From Alphaproteobacteria bacterium (lineage in GTDB: Bacteria; Pseudomonadota; Alphaproteobacteria; Rhodobacterales; Rhodobacteraceae), in contig JAUHVR010000007.1 of the NCBI GenBank assembly GCA_030424865.1, positions 124,001-188,000 of the forward strand: a stretch of 64,000 nt of DNA. Direction: 5' to 3'. The position numbers and the translations under genes are program-made. The notes beneath the pieces were generated by a model. The model was not told the DNA's origin. It was given only the letters and a program-made list of their open reading frames with translations, and searched no databases. Positions 8,673 to 17,053 of this stretch are shown here, one piece after another (position 1 is the first letter of the stretch; every line of letters starts with the position of its first letter).

Positions 8673-9698
8673 CTACTCGTTCGAACGGCTTTCGATCAGA
8701 CCAAGCGCAAATCGCGCCGCGCTGGCCGGGGTGACCGTGTCCACCGACGGGGCCGTCTGGCGGATGATCTGGTGCAGGACGTCCTGACTTTCCATCGCCA
8801 GGTCAACCAGATCTCGTTGATTTGAGATCACGATGTCGGCCTTCTTGGGTTTTGCGGAAAACGATGTGCCAAGGCGATCTTCGATCCACCGGATATCGTC
8901 GGAATTGGCTTCCAACACGGGACGCAGAAGGTCATCCGAAAACGTGAAGCTGCGGCCTTTGTAGGTCGACAGTTTCTGCACCAGCTTGTTGGTCAATATC
9001 GGCTTTGGGCCTTCTTGCGCTTCGAAACTCTGTCCGAACTGACGGTCCAGATACAACAGGGCGACGGCTTCGGCGCTCAGGCTTTCGTTGGTTTTCACGA
9101 TTTGACCCGGATCAAGGTCGATCCCCGCGACATCAGCAAAATCCTCGACGACATCGCCATTCTTCAAGCTTGCCCGATCGAACAGGCGCACCCTGACATT
9201 TTCCTGCCCGAACAGCTGATCAAAGTGGCCGATCCGGCGTTTGTAGTCCGGCCAGATGTTGTTCAGCCTGAGATTGCATTTGCCCATCTTGATGTTTTGC
9301 TGAAACGCCGACACCAGAAACGACGAGGGTTCGCGGACGTAGCCGATGACACTGTAGGACGTCGCGAACTGGTCAAGAAACTCTTTGAAAATGCGCAGGT
9401 TGCCGGGGGGGCTGTTGAACAGCCGCTCCGCAGAAATGACAAAGGTCTCGGTGCCCTCTTTTTCGGCATTTTCGCGAAAGGTGGACGCGGTTTCGGCGAT
9501 CATCTCATCAAGTTCGGCCTCGCTGTAGCGCTTGGCATAACCATGTGATGTGTCCTTGCAGACAACGGCCAGCAAACTGGAATGGTTCGCGGCACGCCAG
9601 TCGAAATAACGGGCCTTGCCAAGCTTGGCCTGGGCAAGCGTGTCCTGAATGGAAGAGGACCCGGTCTTGGGCATCCCGATATGCAAAATTGCCTTCAT
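8673..9698 (-). CDS. sulfotransferase-superfamily protein (HIGMPKTGSSS type)
   Basis: The 341-residue protein begins MKAILHIGMPKTGSSSIQ, the same P-loop as its neighbours. Residues about 130-150 (YSVIGYVREPSSFLVSAFQQ) match the 3'-phosphate-binding segment of carbohydrate sulfotransferases. It lies 9 bp downstream of a second sulfotransferase-like gene in the same direction and converges with a third, so three such genes are adjacent. The proteins differ clearly over most of their length, so they are not a recent tandem duplication. Different acceptor sugars or positions are an inference. Confidence 0.75.
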   Translation of the reverse strand: MKAILHIGMPKTGSSSIQDTLAQAKLGKARYFDWRAANHSSLLAVVCKDTSHGYAKRYSEAELDEMIAETASTFRENAEKEGTETFVISAERLFNSPPGNLRIFKEFLDQFATSYSVIGYVREPSSFLVSAFQQNIKMGKCNLRLNNIWPDYKRRIGHFDQLFGQENVRVRLFDRASLKNGDVVEDFADVAGIDLDPGQIVKTNESLSAEAVALLYLDRQFGQSFEAQEGPKPILTNKLVQKLSTYKGRSFTFSDDLLRPVLEANSDDIRWIEDRLGTSFSAKPKKADIVISNQRDLVDLAMESQDVLHQIIRQTAPSVDTVTPASAARFALGLIESRSNE

Positions 9699-9707
9699 GA
9701 CAGGGCC

Positions 9708-10739
9708 TTACCAATCCGTTTTCAGAATATTGAAATTTTGCAGCGCGGACTTGCGCGTCGTGGCGACGTCAGAGGAAAACCGCAGCGCCAGCAAATGGTC
9801 GCGGACAGCGTCGAAACTTTCGGTCCCGATCTTCACAAAATCCTCGATACTGCCGACGCTAAGTCCAGAGGTGCTGTCCGTTCTGGACAGCGGTTCGGGC
9901 AATCGCGCATCCATCCAGTCGCAATCCCCGCCAATCTCGGCCAGAATTTCATTTTGCTTTTCAACAGAGTAGTGCCACTTGTTGCCTTCAAACGCCATAA
10001 CATCAGACACCAGCTGGGACACGGTCGGCGCTCCACGCATGGTCTGAAACGCGCGCCGGTTTCCCTGGTTCAACATGATCAGAAAGGACATCGCTTCGAT
10101 CGACATGCCCTCGTTCTCGCTGACAATGTCTTCGTTTCCATAGGAACTGCCGATCCAATCCGCGAAATCCGGGACGACGTTGTGCTCTTTCAAGCGATCT
10201 CGGCGGAACAAGCGGTAGTGAATGTTGTCCTTGCCAAAATGAGTTTCGAATTTCTCGAACCGATTTCGGTAGTTGGGGAAATCAATGCGCGTGGCCAGAT
10301 CCGGCGATATCGCCTTGATGCGTTGCTGCAGAGAGCTGCGGCAGAAACCCATCGGATCGCGGACATAGGCATAGACCTCTATGCTGTCGAACCGCGACTT
10401 CAACCAGTCAGCGAAGCGCGCGACCGCTTCGTCGGACATATAGGTGAAACGCTCGGCCGAAAGGATCACGGCGTCCTGATCGCAGGATTTCAGGAACGCG
10501 TCTGTCTTGTCGATCTCTTGCTGGCACTGTTCGGCAAGCTGTTCATCCGACAATTGTTTGGTCTGAGCGTTCAAAGACCGGCGCACCGCGTCTTCTTCGA
10601 ACATCGTCCGCGCCCACATGTTCAGATTGGGGCCGACCATCGTGTAGTAGGCAAATCCGACAGGCGGCGTCTTTGCGAAACTGGCTTGGATCGAGCTTGT
10701 ACCGGTCTTGTGCATACCGATGTGAACGATGGCTTTCAT
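9708..10739 (-). CDS. sulfotransferase-superfamily protein (HIGMHKTGTSS type)
   Basis: The 343-residue protein starts MKAIVHIGMHKTGTSSIQAS. A longer in-frame extension to 10934 exists, but this ATG matches the start of its paralogues and places the P-loop at residues 7-15. Residues 125-145 (IEVYAYVRDPMGFCRSSLQQ) form the second phosphosulfate-binding region. It is the upstream gene of a two-gene minus-strand unit. It probably sulfates a carbohydrate in the surface polymer. There is no membrane anchor, so any modification would occur on the cytoplasmic side before export. Confidence 0.75.
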   Translation of the reverse strand: MKAIVHIGMHKTGTSSIQASFAKTPPVGFAYYTMVGPNLNMWARTMFEEDAVRRSLNAQTKQLSDEQLAEQCQQEIDKTDAFLKSCDQDAVILSAERFTYMSDEAVARFADWLKSRFDSIEVYAYVRDPMGFCRSSLQQRIKAISPDLATRIDFPNYRNRFEKFETHFGKDNIHYRLFRRDRLKEHNVVPDFADWIGSSYGNEDIVSENEGMSIEAMSFLIMLNQGNRRAFQTMRGAPTVSQLVSDVMAFEGNKWHYSVEKQNEILAEIGGDCDWMDARLPEPLSRTDSTSGLSVGSIEDFVKIGTESFDAVRDHLLALRFSSDVATTRKSALQNFNILKTDW

Positions 10740-11203
10740 TGGGAGAATGGCCCCTGATTGCTCGTGAAAAATGTGTGTGACAGGTCGGAGGTTCGCAGCT
10801 CCGACCGGATGCCGACGCATCCAATTTGCGAAATTTTCTGGTCGCCCAACACGTTCCGTCGCGGTCCTTCGGGGCGGTTTCAAACGATGGGGAAATGCCC
10901 CCGAGATATCGCCCAATTTCAAGGTTTTTGTCACCTTGGTGTATGGACGAATTGATGATCCAACACAACAATAGGGACACTCCAGACGTCTGAATTCACA
11001 AGGTTTTTGCGCATGTTGCTCAGGTTTTTTGCGTAAGCAGGCTGTCTTGGGCGGGACTCCGCCGAAGGACGGCGGTCTGTCACATTTTCCTTTTGTTTAT
11101 AGCTGGTTAATCCTTTTCAGAGGTTCTGTTCAAAGCTATACTGTCGGCAAGATTGGACCCCGGCGCCGCTTGTTTTGGCGCACAACTTAAGGATTGAAGG
11201 ACC
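10740..11203. other. 464-bp intergenic region between divergent genes
   Basis: No convincing coding frame is present. The right part holds a sigma70-like promoter for the 79-residue gene (11114-11142). A GC-rich hairpin (CCGCCG, AAGGA, CGGCGG at 11059-11075) is followed by a T-rich stretch. The left half should contain the promoter of the minus-strand sulfotransferase pair, but no clear -35/-10 pair was found. Confidence 0.5.
11114..11142 (+). promoter_or_regulatory. sigma70-like promoter of the 79-residue gene
   Basis: TTTTCA (11114-11119), a 17-base spacer and TATACT (11137-11142) resemble a housekeeping promoter. The -10 matches 5 of 6 consensus bases and the -35 matches 4 of 6. It would give a leader of about 55 bases. 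Confidence 0.4.
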
Positions 11204-11443
11204 ATGAGCGAAACAGAAAACAACGCCAAGGACGACGGCAAGCGCAGCCTGTACGGAGCAATTGCCGTAAGCCTTTATCGTCTCGAGGCAGATGGCGAAA
11301 ACCCCAAGGCGGCAGCCGAAAAGAAAGAAGAATACAAAGAGAAGCGCGCCGAGTACGTCAAGAAAGCACGCCGCCTGGTTCGCCTGCTGGAAAGCCGTGG
11401 TGTGTCGCTGGCGGTCGCCGAAACGGCGGAAGAAGAAGCTTAA
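11204..11443 (+). CDS. small charged helical protein, 79 residues, function unknown
   Basis: This soluble protein is rich in Lys, Glu, Ala and Arg. Residues 30-65 (AAAEKKEEYKEKRAEYVKKA, then RRLVRLLESRG) look like one long amphipathic helix or a short coiled coil. The acidic C-terminus ends AEEEA. There is no signal peptide or membrane segment. It is monocistronic, with a plausible promoter upstream and a perfect-looking terminator 24 bp after the stop, and is flanked by genes on the other strand. I do not recognise the family. Its size, charge pattern and independent transcription suggest a regulator or nucleic-acid-associated protein, but this is not shown. Confidence 0.65.
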   Translation: MSETENNAKDDGKRSLYGAIAVSLYRLEADGENPKAAAEKKEEYKEKRAEYVKKARRLVRLLESRGVSLAVAETAEEEA

Positions 11444-11466
11444 GCTTCTCTGCCCCTATCCAAACA

Positions 11467-11504
11467 AAAGCGCCCTCAAGAGATGTCTTGGGGGCGCTTT
11501 TTTT
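11467..11504 (+). terminator. intrinsic terminator of the 79-residue gene
   Basis: AAAGCGCCCTCAAG (11467-11480) and CTTGGGGGCGCTTT (11487-11500) form a 14-bp stem with one T-G wobble and a 6-base loop. T residues follow, and the A-rich left side also permits termination from the opposite strand. Confidence 0.85.
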
Positions 11505-11525
11505 GGTTTGAATTTGCAGCGGATC

Positions 11526-12479
11526 TCAGAAAGATCCGCCTTCCGCGTGCCGGTCCGCATGCAGGGCGGCGACATCCGCTACCATGCTTGCCACACCTTC
11601 GCGAATGCCCACCTGTGGTGTCCAATCAAGCAATTCCTTGGCACGGGACACATCAAGCACGTTCGACTTGACGTCGAACCTTGTGCTGCTGCGCTTGAGG
11701 TTCAGCGTGCAACCCGTCAGGGACACCACGATATCGATCAGGGTGTTCAACGAGGTCCCCACACCGCTGCCGATGTTGATCGTGTTGATGGCACGCGGCA
11801 AGGGATCGCGGCACAACTTCTCGATCGCGCGGCACAGGTCCGAGATGTAGACGTAATCGCGCAGTTCTTCGCCCGACCCGATGATCGTGAACTCGGACCC
11901 GCTGGTTGCGGCGTTCAAAAGGATCGGGATGACGCCTTGGCCCGGTTTCGGAATGTGCGACCCATAGGGGTTGGCAACGCGCAGGATGGTCAGGCGGAAC
12001 TTGAATTGGTTCGCCAGGAACTGCAGCGCATTCTCGACGTTCAGCTTTTGCAGCGCATAGAAACTTTTGGGGCTTGGCGGGTGATCTTCTGAAATCGGAA
12101 GAGTGTCCACGTCGCCATAAACCGCGCCGCCCGACGAAACATAGATCAGATGCCCGCGCCAACCGCGCACCAGCATCCGCTCGACCATGTTGATCTGCGG
12201 AAAGATTTCGCGCTCGCAAAGGTCCTCGATATTGTCGAACTGAGCGCGTGGATTGGCCAGACCCGCGTAGTGCACGACGGTCGCATTCTTTTCCGCCGCG
12301 CAGAGCCAATCCGCCGCAAAGACGTTGTCGACCTGCGTGTTCGGAAGATCGGGACGATGAATCGGCAGATCGCGTCGTGACACGCCCATCGTCGTCAACG
12401 ACGTTCTTTCGTGCATGTGCATCAGAGTCTCGACGCCAAGAACGCCGGAAGTCCCCGTAACAAAAACGTCTGCGGTCAT
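11526..12479 (-). CDS. NAD-dependent epimerase/dehydratase (extended SDR)
   Basis: The 317-residue extended SDR has a Rossmann motif GTSGVLG at residues 9-15, the catalytic Ser near residue 115 (YVSSGGAVYG) and the YxxxK pair Tyr141/Lys145. VANPYG and a DYVYISDL segment are typical of UDP-glucose 4-epimerase-like enzymes. It probably interconverts or dehydrates a nucleotide sugar for the polysaccharide locus. The glycine motif is GxSGxxG rather than the commoner GGxGFIG, so it belongs to a less standard subfamily. The exact substrate is unknown. A CtrA-type site lies about 80 bp upstream of its start. Confidence 0.8.
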   Translation of the reverse strand: MTADVFVTGTSGVLGVETLMHMHERTSLTTMGVSRRDLPIHRPDLPNTQVDNVFAADWLCAAEKNATVVHYAGLANPRAQFDNIEDLCEREIFPQINMVERMLVRGWRGHLIYVSSGGAVYGDVDTLPISEDHPPSPKSFYALQKLNVENALQFLANQFKFRLTILRVANPYGSHIPKPGQGVIPILLNAATSGSEFTIIGSGEELRDYVYISDLCRAIEKLCRDPLPRAINTINIGSGVGTSLNTLIDIVVSLTGCTLNLKRSSTRFDVKSNVLDVSRAKELLDWTPQVGIREGVASMVADVAALHADRHAEGGSF

Positions 12480-12559
12480 ACTGATCCCATCTGCAGAGCA
12501 TTCCGCCCCGCGCCTTGATAAAAATGTCTTCGCCTTGAACGTCCCAAGCCGACAGATCC

Positions 12560-12574
12560 TTAAGAATCCCTTAA
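12560..12574. promoter_or_regulatory. CtrA-type binding site TTAA-N7-TTAA
   Basis: TTAA, GAATCCC, TTAA is an exact match to the alphaproteobacterial CtrA full-site spacing. It lies 81 bp upstream of the minus-strand epimerase start and about 340 bp upstream of the plus-strand one. CtrA controls motility, cell-cycle, gene-transfer-agent and envelope genes in this class. Confidence 0.5.
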
Positions 12575-12613
12575 ACTTGGGTTTATTTACAATACCACGT
12601 GAACGCTACAAGT

Positions 12614-12629
12614 GGTCGAACAATCGACC
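12614..12629. promoter_or_regulatory. inverted repeat GGTCGA-N4-TCGACC (possible operator)
   Basis: A perfect 6-4-6 dyad stands alone in an AT-rich gap about 40 bp from the CtrA-type site. Its size fits a dimeric helix-turn-helix regulator. No cognate regulator gene is adjacent. Confidence 0.3.
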
Positions 12630-12914
12630 GTATGTTTACCTTGCTACCACATGAAATTCGCAAATGCCGCAAATTTTTTCAGCAGGATTAACGAGATAGG
12701 CAGTTCTTTTCGCACCCGCAGCACGACAAACCGGCGCGAGCCCGCCAAAAGACTGCCTACAGCGGCTAAACGCGCGTAGAAACGGCGAAAGACTCGGATG
12801 TGGTGCCCGAGGCGGATCGGCGGATTGATGCCTGAAGCGGGCTGGAAGGCGGTTTTTGGGCGTGCTACCTCGGGGTCATAACGGCAATCGAGATACTTGA
12901 AGGGTTAGGGTCAG

Positions 12915-13994
12915 ATGCGAATCTTCATCACCGGGGGCGCGGGTTTCATTGGATCCCGCCTGGCCCAGAAACTGGCAGGCGCGCATCAGGTCACAGCCTT
13001 TGACAACCTTCTGCCGCAGGTGCACGACGGCAACCCTGAAAACCAGGATCGGCTGACGGCCTGCGGCGCAGAGCTGATCGTCGGTGATGTCCGTGATGCC
13101 GAGGCGCTGAACGCCGCCATCGCGGCCGCCAAGCCGGACGTGATCTATCACCTCGCCGCCGAAACCGGCACGGGTCAAAGCTTTGACCTGCCGGTCCGCT
13201 ACAACGGCGTCAATGTCATGGGCACGGCGCATCTGATCGAAGCCGTGCGCGAGGTCGGCACGGTCAAGCGGATCATCGTTGCGGGGTCACGTTCGGTTTA
13301 TGGCGAAGGCGCACATCACACGGCTGACGGCGCCTTGGTTGTCGCGCCCGAACGCAAGGTTTCCGACATGGAGGCCGGCGATTTCCTGTGCCGCACGCGC
13401 GACGGCGCGCCGCTGACCCCCGTGGCCACCAATGCCGATTGCCCGGTGGCGCCAGCGTCGGTCTATGCCTCGACCAAGCTGATGCAGGAATACCTGTTGG
13501 GTCAGGCATTTTGGGGGACCGACGTCCAGGTGGGAACGCTGCGCCTGCAGAACGTCTTTGGTCCGGGCCAGTCGCTGAACAACCCCTATACCGGCGTGCT
13601 GTCGATCTTTTCGCGGCAGATCCAGGAAGGCGCGACCCTGAACATCTACGAAGACGGCACGATCACCCGCGACTTCGTGCACGTCGACGACGTGGCGCAG
13701 GCCTTTGCCATGATGGGCACGGTCGACGTGATGCCAAGTGACATCCTGGACATCGGTTCGGGCGAGCCCACGACGATCATCGACATCGCCCAGATGTTGC
13801 TGGGGCTGTTTGATCAGCCGACGGACAAGTTCACCGTCACCGGCAAGTTCCGTCCCGGCGACATCCGCTATGCCGTGGCCGACATCTCGCGCGCGAAAGA
13901 GCAGCTGGGCTGGACACCGCAGATTCCCCTGTCCGAAGGCCTGCGGCAGCTGGCCGAGTGGTCGGCCAGGGAACTGGCCGCCGAAACCGCCTGA
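12915..13994 (+). CDS. NAD-dependent nucleotide-sugar epimerase, possibly dTDP-L-rhamnose 4-epimerase type
   Basis: The 359-residue extended SDR has GGAGFIGS at residues 7-14, Ser125/Ser127 before VYGEG, and catalytic Tyr184/Lys188 in SVYASTKLMQ. The DNLLPQVHDG stretch near residue 30 resembles the DNLxPQVH signature I associate with dTDP-L-rhamnose 4-epimerases (WbiB type), which make dTDP-6-deoxy-L-talose. An insert of about 35 residues (140-175) sits before the catalytic Tyr. Co-occurrence with rmlABCD fits that substrate, but a UDP-glucose or GDP-sugar epimerase is possible. It converges with the next gene with only 4 bp between stops. Confidence 0.75.
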   Translation: MRIFITGGAGFIGSRLAQKLAGAHQVTAFDNLLPQVHDGNPENQDRLTACGAELIVGDVRDAEALNAAIAAAKPDVIYHLAAETGTGQSFDLPVRYNGVNVMGTAHLIEAVREVGTVKRIIVAGSRSVYGEGAHHTADGALVVAPERKVSDMEAGDFLCRTRDGAPLTPVATNADCPVAPASVYASTKLMQEYLLGQAFWGTDVQVGTLRLQNVFGPGQSLNNPYTGVLSIFSRQIQEGATLNIYEDGTITRDFVHVDDVAQAFAMMGTVDVMPSDILDIGSGEPTTIIDIAQMLLGLFDQPTDKFTVTGKFRPGDIRYAVADISRAKEQLGWTPQIPLSEGLRQLAEWSARELAAETA

Positions 13995-13998
13995 CCCC

Positions 13999-15861
13999 TC
14001 AGCCGCGGCGGGTCAGCAGCGAAATCGCCATGTCCTTGAACGGGCGCAGGTAGCGGCGCGACGCCGGATACCTGCGCAGCATCTCGCCATAGGCCAGCCG
14101 CAAACGGCGGTAGGCATTCACCCGCGCGGTCGAACGGGTGCTTTCCAGCTCATAGCGCTGGTCGAGAACATTGTTCGATCCCATGAACGAGGCGAACATC
14201 TGCAGCTTGTACTCAAGCCGTGCATAGTTGCGCGCTGCCATGCGGGGGTTCATGACCTGCATCGTCCGGTAACCGCGGTGTTGGGCACAGTAGTTGATCA
14301 GACGTTCCTGCACATGCGCCAGACCGCCGTCGATATGATGCGGTTCGGCGTTGTAGTCGGTCCACTTCCAGTTCCACTCAAAGATGGTGCGCAGCGCGTC
14401 CGTGCGGAACCAGTACATTGTGCCATAGGCCGCAACAGGGGTGTCGTCATCCAGCGGCACATCCAGGTGCATTTCCTTCATCAGGTTGGCCAGTGCCGAT
14501 TTGTTGGCAAACCAGCTGTGACCCAGGGTGCCAAAGCCAACGTGGATGACCGGCGGGATGATCAGACCGATATCCGGCTCCCGCTCCATCATGTCCAGCA
14601 CGTTGCGCACGTAACCGGGGGTATAGACCAGATTGTCGAACAGGTGATCGCGGAAGCTGTCGCCGACCTGACGTGACACCTGCGGCGTACGTTTCGAGTG
14701 CAGACGCAAGGCCACCTCGAACCGGTTGTCCAGGATGATATCGCGCCAGGTGATGAACAAGGACGACATGTCGCGCCCGCGGTTCTGTTCGACGACGCGC
14801 ACCTCGGATTGTCCTTCGGGCCAGTCCTTGTCCTGGATGAAGGCGCGGATGTTGGCGGCGTTCTCTTCGGTGGCCGTCGACAGGAACAGATGCGCCGACT
14901 TGGGCAAACGTTCGATCAGCTCCCAGAACTCGGGCATCATGTCGGCATAGAACGCGTGAATGAACACCGCGATCGGGCCAAAGGACCATTCCTGCCGATC
15001 CGGCGTCTCGGAGGTTTCCGAGATGATCGCGTATTGGTCCGCGATGGTGTTGAACTCGCGCGCCTGCAGGAAACGGGTCGCATAGCGCACGACACCCGAA
15101 TACAGCTCAGGGTCCGAGGCGCGCAGCGTGTCCAGCGCCGCACGGGTGTCGATCGCGTTCAGGTCATGCAGCAGCGGGTCGAGTTGCAGCACCGCAACCG
15201 ACAGAACCGGCGCACCAAGTTGAAGTGTCTTGTGCACCTCGAACAGGCGGGGGTCTTCGGTTTCCAGCTGATGCGGCTCGGCCGGATACCGCACCGTCAG
15301 ACCGTTCTTGTCCAGAAGCCTGGCAAAGTTAACATTGGCCGAAGTGAACTCTTCCCATGGGTTTGCGTCGGGTTTGACCTTCTCCCAAAACTCCCAAAAC
15401 GCGTCCATCCCCAGCAGGCCCTGCGACAGGACCGTGAAGTCGAAATAGGGGATGTGCTGCGGGCACGAGGTCTTTTTCAACCGCAGATCCAAGGCCGCAT
15501 TCTGCCAGTAGGGCGCAAAGACATCGGCCCCTTTCAGCAGGGCATCCGGGGCGATGTCGCCCGTTGGGCCCAGCACATGCGCACCCGTCAGCAGGACCGG
15601 CCCGGACAGCGCGTTGCGCTCGGCCAGCAAGACCTGTTTCGCCGCAGACAAGGGCGTCTGCGCGCCCGGATCAAAGACCCGAACCTCGCGCCCCTCGACA
15701 TGGGCCGTCAGTTCGGAAAAGACCTCTTGATACTTGTCTTCGCACACCAGAATGACACGGGGCCATTCCGAGGCGATGCGATCTACCGCAAGCCGGATAC
15801 ACTGTTTTTCGTGATTTCCCGGGGCGATGGCATAAATCGCGGTAGGTCCGGCAGTGGGCAT
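13999..15861 (-). CDS. RgpF-type rhamnan synthesis protein with unassigned N-terminal domain
   Basis: The protein has 620 residues. Residues 1-310 form a Rossmann-like region of unknown family that starts GPTAIYAIAPGNHEKQC. Residues about 315-600 form an RgpF domain, with IAVFIHAFYADMMPEFW, VEQNRGRDMSSL, LRLHSKRTPQ and YGTMYWFRTDAL. This is the second RgpF-domain protein in the locus, with a different partner domain from the 858-residue one. It probably transfers rhamnose or a related deoxysugar onto a glycan. There is no signal peptide or membrane segment. It lies 11 bp downstream of a sulfotransferase gene and is likely cotranscribed with it. Confidence 0.82.
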   Translation of the reverse strand: MPTAGPTAIYAIAPGNHEKQCIRLAVDRIASEWPRVILVCEDKYQEVFSELTAHVEGREVRVFDPGAQTPLSAAKQVLLAERNALSGPVLLTGAHVLGPTGDIAPDALLKGADVFAPYWQNAALDLRLKKTSCPQHIPYFDFTVLSQGLLGMDAFWEFWEKVKPDANPWEEFTSANVNFARLLDKNGLTVRYPAEPHQLETEDPRLFEVHKTLQLGAPVLSVAVLQLDPLLHDLNAIDTRAALDTLRASDPELYSGVVRYATRFLQAREFNTIADQYAIISETSETPDRQEWSFGPIAVFIHAFYADMMPEFWELIERLPKSAHLFLSTATEENAANIRAFIQDKDWPEGQSEVRVVEQNRGRDMSSLFITWRDIILDNRFEVALRLHSKRTPQVSRQVGDSFRDHLFDNLVYTPGYVRNVLDMMEREPDIGLIIPPVIHVGFGTLGHSWFANKSALANLMKEMHLDVPLDDDTPVAAYGTMYWFRTDALRTIFEWNWKWTDYNAEPHHIDGGLAHVQERLINYCAQHRGYRTMQVMNPRMAARNYARLEYKLQMFASFMGSNNVLDQRYELESTRSTARVNAYRRLRLAYGEMLRRYPASRRYLRPFKDMAISLLTRRG

Positions 15862-15872
15862 TTGTTGTGGCC

Positions 15873-16661
15873 TTATTCTGTCAGGTCTGGTCGGTCGTAA
15901 CCCATGTCGGCAAGCTTGTTGCCGTGGCGGTCGTAGAACAGGTTGATCTGATCGTTGGTCAGGAAGTTGAGATAATTGTTCTTTTGGCGCTTCCAGAAGA
16001 ACTTGCCGTTTTGTGCAGTGCGCTGGTCGGCGGTCTTGAAAGCGCGTTTGACGTTCACCCGGTCCATGCCGAGAAAGCGGACGATTTCATGCGCGATGTT
16101 TGCAAAGTCGTCGTGCAGGTCTTCATACCGCAGGATCATGACGTTGCCGTTCTCTTCCTTCAGTTTCCTGAAGTTCGCCAGATGCTCGAACACGCCGCCA
16201 AATGCCTTGTTCTTGGGGAACAGGGTGGCGTGCTGCAAGAAGATCTGGAACAGCTCATCCATTTGTTCGGGGGTCAGATCCTCGACATTTTCATATTGGA
16301 ACGGCAAGGACTGGCCCGCCTTCGGGGACACCGAGGTCGAGACGAAATTGACGTAGGACATGAAGACGTCCAGCGGGTGCCGGTAGATGTACAGCACCTT
16401 GTGGGTGTCAAACACCTCGCCTTCGTGTTCCAGCAGCAATGTCTTGTGGTGCGACTTGTAGAAGTACCAGTCGCGATCCTGGAAATGCCAGGGGTTCTCA
16501 AGAACTTTGCCGAAATGCGTGTCCGTCACATATTTCTGCAACACGCCAGGTCCGTTGGGCATGTGTGTCAGGCCAGCAACGATGGCCCGAAGCCAAGTGT
16601 TTCCGCTTTTGGGAAAGGAATAAAGACCGACGACCTGGGCGTTCTCTGGAGTGTCGTTCAT
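15873..16661 (-). CDS. PAPS-dependent sulfotransferase (Sulfotransfer_1 type)
   Basis: This 262-residue protein is closer to canonical sulfotransferases than its neighbours. The 5'-phosphosulfate loop is FPKSGNTWLRAI at about residues 16-27, and the 3'-phosphate motif is YIYRHPLDVFMSY near residue 100. FYKSHHK carries a candidate catalytic His. It should transfer sulfate from PAPS to a hydroxyl of a sugar, with a peptide or small molecule also possible. It lies directly upstream of the RgpF-type gene in the same direction, which favours a glycan acceptor. It is cytoplasmic, with no signal peptide. Confidence 0.85.
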   Translation of the reverse strand: MNDTPENAQVVGLYSFPKSGNTWLRAIVAGLTHMPNGPGVLQKYVTDTHFGKVLENPWHFQDRDWYFYKSHHKTLLLEHEGEVFDTHKVLYIYRHPLDVFMSYVNFVSTSVSPKAGQSLPFQYENVEDLTPEQMDELFQIFLQHATLFPKNKAFGGVFEHLANFRKLKEENGNVMILRYEDLHDDFANIAHEIVRFLGMDRVNVKRAFKTADQRTAQNGKFFWKRQKNNYLNFLTNDQINLFYDRHGNKLADMGYDRPDLTE

Positions 16662-17053
16662 GATACCGCTTGCACATCCTTCTGTTCGCCGCTGACGATG
16701 AACAGAGTGGTTGTCACCTTTGGCAGCGGCGCGGTTTCGCTTAACGGTTGCATCGACAACAGTCGCCCGGTGAGGACAGGCGGTTTCCTGCGGTCGCGAT
16801 CATGCACGACGTCGTCCTGAAACAGATGCCCCGCAAACCGTCTCATTTGCGGTAAACCGCACCCGACGGGCTGTGGAGGCAACACATGACGATTTCCCGC
16901 TCCATGTTGTTTGAGAGCAACGAAGTGGAGTGAGTTTTCCCGCATAAGATGAAAAGACAACATGTTGAAAGACGCGAAGAGGCAGACGGCAGTGCGTTTG
17001 CCGGTGTGGGCGTGGGCCGCCGATGAACACAGTCATGCGGCCCGAACCCTGTT
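16662..17053. other. 392-bp intergenic region downstream of rmlA
   Basis: No convincing gene is present. Visible structure includes a perfect 10-bp palindrome CAACATGTTG (16958-16967) and an imperfect GGGCCGC/GCGGCCC hairpin near 17015-17045 that lacks a T tract. It should hold the end of the rml transcript and the promoter of the sulfotransferase-RgpF pair. Confidence 0.4.

Larger units (their letters stand above)
12480..12914. other. 435-bp divergent intergenic region with regulatory sites
   Basis: This A+T-richer gap lies between two divergent epimerase genes and has no coding frame. It holds a perfect TTAA-N7-TTAA site, the dyad GGTCGA-N4-TCGACC and a CACGTG hexamer at about 12597. It is the most likely regulatory hub inside the polysaccharide locus. 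Confidence 0.5.

Noticed and set aside
16662-17053. minus-strand open frames of 78-140 residues downstream of rmlA
   Set aside because: The frames overlap each other and rmlA, and have no ribosome-binding site, codon bias or motif.
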